From the NCBI GenBank assembly GCA_910579485.1, contig CAJTVO010000026.1, forward strand, positions 1-31,074: 31,074 nt of DNA, given 5' to 3'. The DNA comes from an uncultured Oscillospiraceae bacterium. Its GTDB lineage: Bacteria > Bacillota > Clostridia > Oscillospirales > Oscillospiraceae. Below are positions 15,001 through 22,289 of the stretch, piece after piece (position 1 is the first letter of the stretch; each line of letters opens with the position of its first letter). The position numbers and the translations under genes are program-made. Under the pieces are notes generated by a model. It had not been told where the DNA came from and did not search any database. It saw only the letters and a program-made list of their open reading frames with translations.

Positions 15001-18000
15001 GCGTTCCATCCAGCACTACGCCGTCCGGGACCTTGACCTCCCGCGCGGTGATGGTGGACCCAGGCTCCAGACCGGGGATCACCACACGTCCATCCTCGCC
15101 GGAGATGTACTCGCCGTTGCTGTTGCCGACTACGGCCCCGCTGCTGTCCGTGACCAGGAAGGTCACGCCCTTCAAGGGCTTGTTCTCGCTGCCCTCCTCC
15201 TCGATGTACTTTTCAATGATAAGCGTATTCTTGGGAGTATTGTAAAAATAGGCGTGCTGAACATCGTCAGGATTGACAACGATGGTCTGGCTCCTGGTAT
15301 TGGGATCGATGGTATAGCCGGGGATCGTAGCCTGCTCGGTGATGACCACCGTCCCCACGATGCCATTGATGGTAATGGTCCCGTCCGGCCCGGTGTAGTA
15401 GATGCCGTTGGAGGACACCTTGCCGTTTTCATCATCCACCACGCAGCCGGGGGCGTAGGTCACCTTGAACTGTACCCCGGCCAGGGGCGTCTTGCGGTCC
15501 AGACTGCTGTACTTGTGGATCACCAGGGACCCCAGGGGCTGATTGCGGAACTCCAGCGTTACCGTCTGCCCGGCCTTGATCTGCGCCGTCTGGGGCGTAT
15601 CATCCAGCAAATACCCCGGTTTTGACCTGGTTTCCTTGACCACCAGTGTCGTGTTGGGGTCAACGTTGTCCACCAGGAATGTCCCCGCGCCGTCCGTCAC
15701 GAACTTGCCGTTGGCGTCTCCCACCACCGTTCCGTCCGCTGTGGTCACAAAAAATTCCACATCACTCAGCGGGGCGTTATTGGAGCTGGAAACCTTTTTG
15801 ACCAGTAGGCTCCCCTTGGGGCTGTTGCCGAAATAGACCTGGATGACCTCCTGGTCCTCGCCGGAGAGGTACACAGTCTGGGGCGGCGTGTCAATGACGT
15901 GGCTGCCGTCACTGGACAGTTCCTCTATGATATAGGTCCCCCTCTGGAGCCCGGTTGCCGTGAAGGAGCCGTTGGCCGAAGTGCGGAAGGTGCCGATGAC
16001 CGTCCCGCCCGTACCGGAGGTATTGCCGGAGAGGTAGCGGATCTGGAAGACCGCGCCCTCAATGGCAAGATTGGGATTTACAGAATCATACTTCCAGACG
16101 CAGATGGCGCTCAGAGGCCGGTTCCGGAACACGAAGGTATGTCCCTGTCCGGCAGCCACGAACGCCTCCTGGGTGTCGGGGTCCGCGATGGCGAAGCCCT
16201 TCAGCGGTTCCAGCTCCTTTACCCGGAACCAGCCGTCCCGCAGGCCCAGCTCGCCCATCTCAGGGCCGTTCAGCTCAATGCGCCCATTCTCATCGGTGTA
16301 GAATGTTCCCAGATTATTGAGTTCCCCGGTACTGGTATTGTTGGATGCGTACCAGACCTGGAAGGGGACATTGGCCTGCCGCTCGAAGGTGACGGCATTC
16401 TCCTTGATGATCTCGATGACGGGCCGCTTGTGATTCTTGAAGTAGACCGTGTGATCCCGGTTGGGATACAGCGTCACCAGCTGCGCCGGAGCATCCTTCA
16501 GCCAGGGGGAGGGGACAGATTTTTCAGTGATCTCGTACACACCCGGCAACAGATTCTTCAGCTCCGCTTTGCCGTTAGCATCGGTTTTGATCTCATCCAC
16601 GCTGTGACCGTCCGCTGCCCGGACGGTGAAAACCGTGTTGGCAATGGGTTCGCCGGTATCGGCATCGTGCTTATAGACGATGAGATTGGGCCGCTTGTCA
16701 TTTTTCAGAACGATCTCGCTGGTCTTGCCGGGGAACAGCTCCACATGGTACTCCTTCAGGTCACGAATGTGGTCTGACACTGTGGCGATCTCCTGCAAGG
16801 AGTAGACACCCGGCTCCACCCCCTCCCACAGGATCTCCCCTGTGGACGAGGTGATACGGTCCAGATAACGGGTGCCGTCCTCGATTTTCGCCAGCCGGAA
16901 GGAAACGCCGGGCAGGGGCCCGCCGCCGGCGCTGGTTTTGATGAGCCGGAGGGAGGGCAGCTTGGAGTTGGTAAAGATAAACTGCGCCGTTTCGTTCCCG
17001 TCCAGCTGGATAATGCGCTGGGCGTTGTCAATGACGTATCCCGGACAGGATACCTCCGTCACCACATACGCCCCCACCGGAAGCATGGACAGGTCAATGG
17101 TCCCATCGTCCTGAGTGACAAATTCCTTCGGGCCGAAGCTTCCATCCACTGACTTGATCTCAAATTTGGCGTTGGGGATGGCTACAGACGGGTCCGCGCT
17201 GTCCACCTTGATGAGGTGGATGCCGGGCTTTCTGTCATTAAAAAAGACCAACTGTTTAATACCGTCCCCGGCGTGGAGTTCCACCTCCTGGGGCGTGGTA
17301 TCCAGAATGTGTACTTCATCCCCTGTATCCTTTTCAAAAACACGGTACGTTCCAGGCTGCTGGTCAGTGAGTACGATCTCGCCCAGTTCGCCGGTATAGA
17401 AGTTGCCCAGGAACTCGCCGTCACGATAAATACAGAAGGTAACATTTGCCATTACCTGATGGCCCAGCCGGTCATATTTGATGATCCGCAGGCCGGGCAG
17501 CTCTTTGTTGGTGAAGGTCACAGTCGAAGTTTCGCCTGTGACCACAGTGACGGTTTTGATGGTATCCGTGTCGGCCTTCCAGCCTGCTATTCCGGCGATC
17601 TCCTGCACCTCGTAGGCTCCGGGCTTCAGGTTGGTGAACTGCACAGCGCCGCCGGGTTCCGTGTAGCCGGAGTAGGTCCTGCCGCTCTCGATGTGCTTGA
17701 TCTGGATGTGAACGCCGGGCAGCTTTTCGCCGGTATCGCTGACCTTCTCCACCCGCAGTTCCCCGTAGGGGTCATTGTCGAAGGTCACTTCTGCCGTCTC
17801 TCCCTCACGAACCGTGATGTTCTGAGCGGGATGGGCGCTGAGAAGGTGGTCCTTGGGAGGGATTTTCTCAATGACGGTATAATTTCCAGGCTCCACATTG
17901 GGGATGATGATCTCACCATTGACCGTGGAGAGCTTCCCAATGGTATCGCCGCTGGGGGAGACTACTTCAAAAATCGCGCCGTTCAGCAGCTCCAAAGTAC

Positions 18001-19099
18001 CCGTCTCCCGTTTGATGATCCGCAGGGAGCCAGGTTCCGGCTCCGGGTCGGGATCGGGAGTAGGGGAAGGATCGGGCGTTTCATCTGGAGGAACAGGATC
18101 AACAGAAGTTCCATCGAAACTGGAGATCACATCGATCTTCATGGGCCTGCGGGGATCGGTATCGACCATATAGTTCTGGATATTGCCATATTTGTCCGTC
18201 TCCGCGCAGCTGGCATAGAAGATGGCATATTCATGGACAACGCCGTCAATGGCCACCTGCACATCGCAGCCCTCGGCTTCCGCAGGGATCAGGACGGTAA
18301 ACTGTCCATTCCATCCGCCGCTGCCGGCGTCCGTGACTGTGGTCTCTGTGCAGTCGTTACCGTTGATATTGACGATCCGTGTCCCCTCCGGCACGGCATC
18401 CGGGTCTGCAAAGGACAGCTGCACAAGGCCGGTATCCACCCAGGTATCACTGTGGATGGCGAACACCTGCTGATAGTAGTCCTTCCCGTCTACCGTGACG
18501 GGATAGGGCTTGCTTTGGTCAGGCGTGGCAGTAAGCCTCGGCTGGAGGATGCGGTCCCAGTACATGCCCGTCTGGTAGATATCCTTGGCCGCTTTCAGCA
18601 CACGCTGGGCCGCCGCCTGGTCCGCGCTGGGATTCACCGTCAGGTTGGAAATGCTCCAGTTGTCCAGGATGTAGCACCACAGGGCCATCTTGGTGGCATA
18701 GTATGCCTCGTTGACATTCTGCAGCCCCAGGGATTCAATGGACTTGTGGGGGTAGCCGGATGCCACGATGCCGAACACCTTGGGGTCCGTGTGCTTCTGG
18801 TTGGCCAGATACTGGATGCCGGTCCCCTTGGGAACGGTCTGGGGAACACCGGCGGTGTTGGGGTTCACGCAGTAGGCGGGGATCTGTCTGGTGGCGCCCG
18901 TCTCATCTGTGAAATTGTAGTAGGTGTAGACCTGCTCCCGGACCCGTCCGTTGATGGAGAGGTAGGACACCTTCTCGCCGTTGTGATAGATATTGATATT
19001 GCCCAGGGCCTCCTCCTCGCTGGAGGCGGCCAGGGCGGTGGGGAACATTCCCAGCACTGTGACCAGCGCCAGGAGGAGTGCTAAAATTCTTCGTTTCAT
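12050..19099 (-). CDS. Giant secreted adhesin: TQXA/thioester-type head, 19 SpaA/Cna-B isopeptide repeats, LPRTG end
   Basis: A 2349-residue surface protein, start ATG 19099 (MKRRILALLLALV) with GGGAGGAACTTC upstream. Order: signal peptide ending TALAAS; a TQXA/thioester-type head (about 35-335) with AYCVN, Cys77; a Pro/Asp-rich spacer (TPDPSPTPDPDPEPEPG); 19 Cna-B/SpaA domains of about 85-105 residues; a DUF11-like domain; and the terminal PLPRTGY. Every one of the 19 repeats keeps a first-strand Lys (for example LRIIK), the YxVxE-type Glu and a last-strand Asn (FTN), the triad for a self-formed Lys-Asn isopeptide bond, so a long rigid stalk is expected. The expected thioester Gln is Lys137 (ATKMALW). 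The sorting motif lacks the usual membrane segment and basic tail. A Gly/Ser/Asn-rich loop interrupts repeat 13. Probably a contact adhesin of the mating or host-binding type, and a substrate of the sortase two genes upstream. Confidence 0.9.
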   Translation of the reverse strand: MKRRILALLLALVTVLGMFPTALAASSEEEALGNINIYHNGEKVSYLSINGRVREQVYTYYNFTDETGATRQIPAYCVNPNTAGVPQTVPKGTGIQYLANQKHTDPKVFGIVASGYPHKSIESLGLQNVNEAYYATKMALWCYILDNWSISNLTVNPSADQAAAQRVLKAAKDIYQTGMYWDRILQPRLTATPDQSKPYPVTVDGKDYYQQVFAIHSDTWVDTGLVQLSFADPDAVPEGTRIVNINGNDCTETTVTDAGSGGWNGQFTVLIPAEAEGCDVQVAIDGVVHEYAIFYASCAETDKYGNIQNYMVDTDPRRPMKIDVISSFDGTSVDPVPPDETPDPSPTPDPDPEPEPGSLRIIKRETGTLELLNGAIFEVVSPSGDTIGKLSTVNGEIIIPNVEPGNYTVIEKIPPKDHLLSAHPAQNITVREGETAEVTFDNDPYGELRVEKVSDTGEKLPGVHIQIKHIESGRTYSGYTEPGGAVQFTNLKPGAYEVQEIAGIAGWKADTDTIKTVTVVTGETSTVTFTNKELPGLRIIKYDRLGHQVMANVTFCIYRDGEFLGNFYTGELGEIVLTDQQPGTYRVFEKDTGDEVHILDTTPQEVELHAGDGIKQLVFFNDRKPGIHLIKVDSADPSVAIPNAKFEIKSVDGSFGPKEFVTQDDGTIDLSMLPVGAYVVTEVSCPGYVIDNAQRIIQLDGNETAQFIFTNSKLPSLRLIKTSAGGGPLPGVSFRLAKIEDGTRYLDRITSSTGEILWEGVEPGVYSLQEIATVSDHIRDLKEYHVELFPGKTSEIVLKNDKRPNLIVYKHDADTGEPIANTVFTVRAADGHSVDEIKTDANGKAELKNLLPGVYEITEKSVPSPWLKDAPAQLVTLYPNRDHTVYFKNHKRPVIEIIKENAVTFERQANVPFQVWYASNNTSTGELNNLGTFYTDENGRIELNGPEMGELGLRDGWFRVKELEPLKGFAIADPDTQEAFVAAGQGHTFVFRNRPLSAICVWKYDSVNPNLAIEGAVFQIRYLSGNTSGTGGTVIGTFRTSANGSFTATGLQRGTYIIEELSSDGSHVIDTPPQTVYLSGEDQEVIQVYFGNSPKGSLLVKKVSSSNNAPLSDVEFFVTTADGTVVGDANGKFVTDGAGTFLVDNVDPNTTLVVKETRSKPGYLLDDTPQTAQIKAGQTVTLEFRNQPLGSLVIHKYSSLDRKTPLAGVQFKVTYAPGCVVDDENGKVSSNGIYYTGPDGTITINGIVGTVVITEQATIPGYTIDPNTRSQTIVVNPDDVQHAYFYNTPKNTLIIEKYIEEEGSENKPLKGVTFLVTDSSGAVVGNSNGEYISGEDGRVVIPGLEPGSTITAREVKVPDGVVLDGTPKTIKISDDGANILRFYNKKTGYLVIRKLDKISKQPLANVEFELTYADGSFVDDNFGHLSSKGRFKTNDAGEIRVPVVGTVVAKELTPCPGYVIDESTRIQTITVNPADTQTITVYNEPLCTLTISKRDAVSGKPVPNTEFTLRDGDGNLIGRYTTGADGTVTVTGLIPNSTVVVVETRVPSSYVLDPTPRTIIVRNGSGNSVVTGGNGTIGGGSSSGNGNGSGNHVDVENIPKTTLTIEKYLETETGNVPLKGVTFLVTDSSGAVVGGSNGEYITGEDGRIVIPNLEPGITVTAKELKVPDGVVLDATPKSIEIKGGEGGQTLRFVNKPTGYLVIKKLNKLTSEPLAGVEFKLSYASGEFVDDAYGHLSSLGLYKTDLNGEIRVPVVGTIVVEETRTLPGFTIDPGTKRQVVTVNPADTQTLTVYNTPRTTLTIQKLVTGTTDKPLAGVEFLITDSSGAYVGPNKGIYKTDEYGRIVLSDLKPGTVITAKETATVDGFVLDGTPKSIEIEAGEGQTLTFYNAPVGGLELIKVNEADKTQRIPNTTFEIRKMDGALVDTVTTDKQGRAHLDLDAGDYYAVETEAGEGFKLDATPTYFTIQDGKVTTVTITNKAFSGILLHKTDSTTGKGIYGVSFLLYDSSHKPIGQYTTDNSGYIYIEDLTVTGRYYLKELENKGYLVDTEMKTVYVTAGETTIVEWKNTPITGQIQVTKTSAEYNTMNGWPAGTPLPNTEFEIYEHRSGDLADTIRTDKNGVAKSRPLPLGRYKVVESKSADYYGLDKTPIEVEIEYAGQIVKAAMTNKSLYTNVSITKRGYSEVVPGQSIKYDLSGIGNNSTTALTSFYWRDTLPTKAVRLDKIVTGTYNVPGNYKIVYKTNLSSEYRTLADNVSTQQNRVIIASPAALGLASNECVTEFMCVFGVVPSNFRQVEAPAVYCNVLSGLTGGTQFVNQADVGGVYNGQWIMATDRWVTTVYKPGKPLPRTGY
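13700..15235 (-). repeat. Imperfect duplication of a two-domain block inside the adhesin
   Basis: Cna-B domains 11-12 (about 14640-15235) and 14-15 (about 13700-14310) are much closer to each other than to the other repeats. Domains 11 and 14 share GVTFLVTDSSGAVVG and KVPDGVVLD almost exactly; domains 12 and 15 share RVPVVGT and FVDD...GHLSS. The copies are direct and separated by domain 13. The boundaries are approximate. This looks like a recent block duplication and is a likely site of length variation by recombination. Confidence 0.75.
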
Positions 19100-19127
19100 G
19101 AAGTTCCTCCCATCGTTTTGGTTGAGA

Positions 19128-19157
19128 AAGGCGCGCACCTGGTGGGGTGCGCGCCTT
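19128..19157 (-). terminator. Strong 12-bp hairpin between stalk-domain gene and adhesin
   Basis: A perfect stem AAGGCGCGCACC / GGTGCGCGCCTT with a six-base loop, between the stop at 19176 and the adhesin ATG at 19099. On the minus strand it is followed by TCTCAACC rather than a long T-run. There is no room for a promoter between it and the adhesin start (28 bases), so it probably acts as a partial terminator/attenuator or as a 5' stabilising structure for the long adhesin message. Confidence 0.6.
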
Positions 19158-19175
19158 GCCATATTACGTTCATCG

Positions 19176-20057
19176 TCATGCAATTTTATATTCCGTTCGC
19201 TGGAAGACGCCGTTCATGTAGACGTCCCAGCAGTCCAGGTAGTAATCTCCACAGGGGCAGGAGGCCAGCATATCCGTCACCTGTTCCGCCCTCCAGGGCC
19301 AGAAGCCGGGGATGGAACGGCCCTCCGGCATAGTCATATGGATGTGTATCCAGGGCGTACCGTTTTTGCGGGTGACGGCCTTGCCGTCCTTCCAGGTGGA
19401 GGGATGCGCGCCCATGGCGTTGTAGAGGGTGTAGAGCATCCGGCGGGATTCGTGCAGGTTGCGGACGAACAGGAGATCATCACCCTCCACGGTGAAATGT
19501 CGTGCTTCCGCTGGCGGTAGCTCCGGCTGATCGAACTGGCTCCAGTCGCAGGTGGCTTCTGGCAGGGGACCTACCGGGCCGTCCGCGAAGTAATTCTTGT
19601 CGTACCGGCTCACATCTGTGATGGTGTAGTTGGTCCCGTCATCACAGCGGATCACATCGCCTGCCTGGGGGATGTACCGGCTGCCATCCTGCGGGACATT
19701 GATAGAGCCGTCCGCATTGGTGCTGAGTGCGGAGGGGGCGGTCTGGCTGGTTGGTGTGGTTGATGCAGGGGCGCTCACCTCCATTTCGTAGGGTTCGTCC
19801 GGGTGGATGGTGACGGTGTTGGTTTTGGCATCGTAGGTGACGCCGAAGTCCACCGCCTGCCCGATGTCCCGGAGCTTGACGTAGTTGCTGCCGTTGATCT
19901 CATAGGCTTCCAGGGGTATGCGCTGCTCATTGACATAGAACCGCTGGCTGCTGGGGTTGGCCATGAGTCCCGCTGCTGCCTGCGTCGCGGGACCGCTGAC
20001 AGCGATCCCCGCCAGGATGCCCGCCGTTACCAGGGCGATCTCTTTTCTTCTGCTCAT
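19176..20057 (-). CDS. Exported stalk-domain (copper amine oxidase N-terminal-like) protein
   Basis: A 293-residue exported protein beginning MSRRKEIALVTAGILAG at ATG 20057, with AAGGAGGAACAGTT upstream; the longer frame to 20147 runs through a palindromic leader and is rejected. After the signal peptide (to about residue 29) comes RFYVNEQRIPLEAYEINGSN then YVKLRDIGQAVDFGVTYDA and TVTI (38-84), the pattern of the PF07833 stalk domain, named for copper amine oxidase but found in many Firmicute surface proteins without enzyme activity. Then a Ser/Thr/Pro linker and a C-terminal domain with Trp and Cys (SIPGFWPWRAEQ, CPCGDYYLDCWDVYMNG) that I do not recognise. It is co-directional with the sortase and adhesin, so likely a surface accessory. 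Confidence 0.75.
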   Translation of the reverse strand: MSRRKEIALVTAGILAGIAVSGPATQAAAGLMANPSSQRFYVNEQRIPLEAYEINGSNYVKLRDIGQAVDFGVTYDAKTNTVTIHPDEPYEMEVSAPASTTPTSQTAPSALSTNADGSINVPQDGSRYIPQAGDVIRCDDGTNYTITDVSRYDKNYFADGPVGPLPEATCDWSQFDQPELPPAEARHFTVEGDDLLFVRNLHESRRMLYTLYNAMGAHPSTWKDGKAVTRKNGTPWIHIHMTMPEGRSIPGFWPWRAEQVTDMLASCPCGDYYLDCWDVYMNGVFQRTEYKIA

Positions 20058-20071
20058 AACTGTTCCTCCTT

Positions 20072-20110
20072 GTATTGTAATGGTTTGATGCTTTGCAAGC
20101 ACTACAATAC
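20072..20110 (-). promoter_or_regulatory. Inverted repeat in the leader of the stalk-domain gene
   Basis: GTATTGTA (20072-20079) and its exact complement TACAATAC (20103-20110) flank an inner TGCTT-tgc-AAGCA hairpin. It lies directly upstream of the ribosome site of the gene starting at 20057, within the 126-base gap after the sortase gene. It could be an operator or an RNA hairpin controlling translation. No clear promoter is visible in the gap. Confidence 0.5.
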
Positions 20111-20183
20111 CGAAGAAATTGTCACAAGTCCAGCGGAACATCCGCAAACCTATAGAGAAGAAATGCCGCCCAAACGAAGCAGT

Positions 20184-21044
20184 TTACACAATTTCCGCTC
20201 CCGTGACGCACCAGCGGAAGTCCCGCTCATCCCGGACGCAGGTGTAAAGGGTGATCACATTGGACTGGGAGGCGGCGAGAGCGCTGCGGTCCGTCTCACT
20301 GACCTTGGAGACGCTTGTCACCTCGTAGGTGCGGGTCCCCAGTTTGGTGGTGAGGGTGATCCTGTCGCCCAGCTCCAGGGTGTGAATTTTCCCAAAGTAG
20401 GAATTTGCCCCCCGGTTGTGGGCCGCGAACCCTGCGTTGCCGTCCCAGATGCTGGTATCCTCGAAATGGCCCGCTCCCCGTTTCAGGGTGGCGGCGTCCG
20501 TTCCCTCAAAGATGTCAACGGTCAGGCCGATGACCGGGATCTCCAGCGTACCCAGGGACCCGTTTTTGTAGTAGAGATCGTCCGTGACTTCGGTATAGCC
20601 GGAGCTGGTGGATCCCGGCACAGTCACCGTCACATCCGCGCTTCCGGGGACCATGGTACTCCCTGCGGAGAGATCGGCCGGCACAGACTCAGCGGACAGG
20701 CTGCTCATATCAGGTGGGAAAACGACTACGAAATCACCGTTGACCGTCGCGCCGGTTGCAGCCATGGAGCTGGGGACCAGATCAGGGGTCAGGTACTCGC
20801 CGGTGTTGAGGGTGTTGCTGGTGGGCGTCCCGAAACCGGGCGGGATGATGGCGGCGTTCTTGCTCACGTCCTCGTTCTTCTGCGCGCCGCCGTCCGCTGT
20901 CACCACGGTTTCCACGGAGGTGGGCTTTCCATAGCCGTCCTGCTCCTCCGCGTCAAAGGAATATTCCAGCGCGAAAGCCGGAGCTGCCAGGGCCAGCAGC
21001 ATACAGACCGCCAGAATAGTTGTCAGGAATCTTCTTTTCTTCAT
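20184..21044 (-). CDS. Sortase (class D-like) with N-terminal signal peptide and long linker
   Basis: A 286-residue transpeptidase. The C-terminal half is a sortase domain: GTLEIPVIGLTVDIFEG, AAHNRG (His209), ITLYTCV (Cys269) and DFRWCV (Arg277) give the His-Cys-Arg catalytic set, with TLxTC-like spacing. The N-terminus MKKRRFLTTILAVCMLLALA...AFALE looks like a cleavable signal peptide rather than the usual uncleaved anchor, and residues 30-155 are a Ser/Thr/Asp-rich linker. Sortases cut LPxTG-type signals between Thr and Gly and join the product to cell wall or pilin. Its likely substrate is the giant adhesin ending in LPRTGY. The start codon overlaps the stop of the preceding surface protein (TAATG), so the two are translationally coupled. 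Confidence 0.9.
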   Translation of the reverse strand: MKKRRFLTTILAVCMLLALAAPAFALEYSFDAEEQDGYGKPTSVETVVTADGGAQKNEDVSKNAAIIPPGFGTPTSNTLNTGEYLTPDLVPSSMAATGATVNGDFVVVFPPDMSSLSAESVPADLSAGSTMVPGSADVTVTVPGSTSSGYTEVTDDLYYKNGSLGTLEIPVIGLTVDIFEGTDAATLKRGAGHFEDTSIWDGNAGFAAHNRGANSYFGKIHTLELGDRITLTTKLGTRTYEVTSVSKVSETDRSALAASQSNVITLYTCVRDERDFRWCVTGAEIV

Positions 21045-21964
21045 TACGCGCTCTCCTCTCCGGCTTCATGCCGTTTCTTCAAAAACAGCGCCGCGCCCAC
21101 GCCGCCTCCGGCGAGGACCACAGCGCCCAGGGGGACCAGGATATAGGCCCAGTTAAACTGAAAACCGCCATCCGAGGCGGTTTTGTCCGGGTCAATATCA
21201 GGGACTGCCGGTTCCGGGACGGGGATCACGGGTTTGATCTCCGTCCCCTCGAAGACCGCCACGTACCGGACGCGATCCAGCGCGATCCTGCTGACAGTCC
21301 CCACATATTTTGCCGTCACCGTGTAGCCGGTGACATAGCTGCTGGTGGCGGTGCCGGAGTAGGTGGCCACGGCGGTATACCGGTCGCCCATGGCGTAGCC
21401 GTCCAGATCGCCGGTGTTGTCCGTCTGCCAGGAGACGTCCTGCAGGGTCATGGTCCTGCCGTTCTCATCCACAGTCTTGGGGATGTACTGGGTGTCCTGG
21501 CTGCCCAGGTTGGGATAACGGCGGGTGGCGGTCACCTTCCTGCTGGAAGTGCCGTACCCAGCCGTTTCCACCTGGACGGTGTCCAGCTGGAGGGTCAGGG
21601 TGCCGGACAGACCGTCCGCAGTGACGAACTCCTTCTCCTGGGGCAGCAGGGCCAGAATAGAGGCCATATCCTTGTTCTTGCTCTCCAGCGACACCTCCTC
21701 GGTGTGCTGCCGCTCCTGATACTCCGGCATCTCCTGTTTGAGGAGGTCGATCAGGGTATAGCGGATGCCGTTCTGCTCAAAGTCCGAGCGGGGGATGCCC
21801 GCAGGGTCCTGCTCCGGCGAGAGGTCATAGACCTTCCTGATCTCGCCGCCATCCTCGCTCTCCTCCACGACAGAGGGGTAGCATACCTCTGCCGCCAGTG
21901 CAATGGGGGACATGGACGCTGCCAGCAGCACCACTGCCAGCAGCAAAAATACGGTTCGTTTCAT
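21044..21964 (-). CDS. Exported membrane-tethered surface protein, C-terminal anchor
   Basis: A 306-residue protein with signal peptide (MKRTVFLLLAVVLLAASMSPIALAA), a large extracellular part of mixed strand character (for example GTLTLQLDTVQVETAGYG, VTATRRYPNL, YTVTAKYVGTVSRIAL), a proline-rich stem (KPVIPVPEPAVPDIDPD) and one C-terminal membrane segment (about 273-295) followed by KKRHEAGEESA. No LPxTG motif precedes the membrane segment, so it is held in the membrane rather than in the wall. I do not recognise the outer domain. It is translationally coupled to the sortase, so it may be a sortase partner, a scaffold for the adhesin or a mating-pair stabilisation protein. Start: ATG with AAAGGAGAAAAACATC. 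Confidence 0.75.
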   Translation of the reverse strand: MKRTVFLLLAVVLLAASMSPIALAAEVCYPSVVEESEDGGEIRKVYDLSPEQDPAGIPRSDFEQNGIRYTLIDLLKQEMPEYQERQHTEEVSLESKNKDMASILALLPQEKEFVTADGLSGTLTLQLDTVQVETAGYGTSSRKVTATRRYPNLGSQDTQYIPKTVDENGRTMTLQDVSWQTDNTGDLDGYAMGDRYTAVATYSGTATSSYVTGYTVTAKYVGTVSRIALDRVRYVAVFEGTEIKPVIPVPEPAVPDIDPDKTASDGGFQFNWAYILVPLGAVVLAGGGVGAALFLKKRHEAGEESA

Positions 21965-21978
21965 GATGTTTTTCTCCT

Positions 21979-22272
21979 TTACATGTTCATAGTGGGGTCT
22001 ATCTCCTGGGGCTGCTGCATCTGCGTGAGCTGCTGCTGGTAGGCGTCCAGCACAGCGCGGTCAAATTCCTGCTTGAACTCCTTCGTGCAGGGGAAGCACA
22101 CATCCCGGTACTGATCCCCGGACTTGTAGCTGGGCATGGCGACAAACGGCCCCTTGCTTCCGCTGACGATACGCACGCCTCTGATGGCAAAGCAGCCGTC
22201 CAGGCTGACCGAGGCATCCGCCAGCCTGCCGCCCTCCGTGCGAAGTGTGTGTATCTTTACTTTGATATCCAT
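21979..22272 (-). CDS. spoVG: SpoVG family RNA/DNA-binding regulator
   Basis: A 97-residue protein starting MDIKVKIHTL at ATG 22272 with ACAGGAGGATATTCC upstream. The order ASVSLDGCFAIRGVRIV, then KGPFVAMPSYKSGDQYRDVCFP, then a C-terminal helix KEFKQEFDRAVLDAYQQQL follows SpoVG (usual form ASVTLDDxFVIHDIKVI...GLFIAMPSRK..GEYxDIAHP). SpoVG proteins bind nucleic acid and act as global regulators in Firmicutes. The normal chromosomal role is in sporulation and septation; a copy on a conjugative element more likely regulates element genes. The tail continues beyond the domain with QMQQPQEIDPTMNM, a Gln/Met-rich extension of the kind shared by other proteins here. Confidence 0.8.
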   Translation of the reverse strand: MDIKVKIHTLRTEGGRLADASVSLDGCFAIRGVRIVSGSKGPFVAMPSYKSGDQYRDVCFPCTKEFKQEFDRAVLDAYQQQLTQMQQPQEIDPTMNM

Positions 22273-22289
22273 GGAATATCCTCCTGTCT

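Noticed and set aside
12038..15625. Very long open frame on the plus strand opposite the adhesin (also 17216-19084)
   Set aside because: It is an antisense shadow of a long GC-rich gene: it has no ribosome site, shows the repeat pattern of the adhesin in mirror form and has no domain I can recognise.
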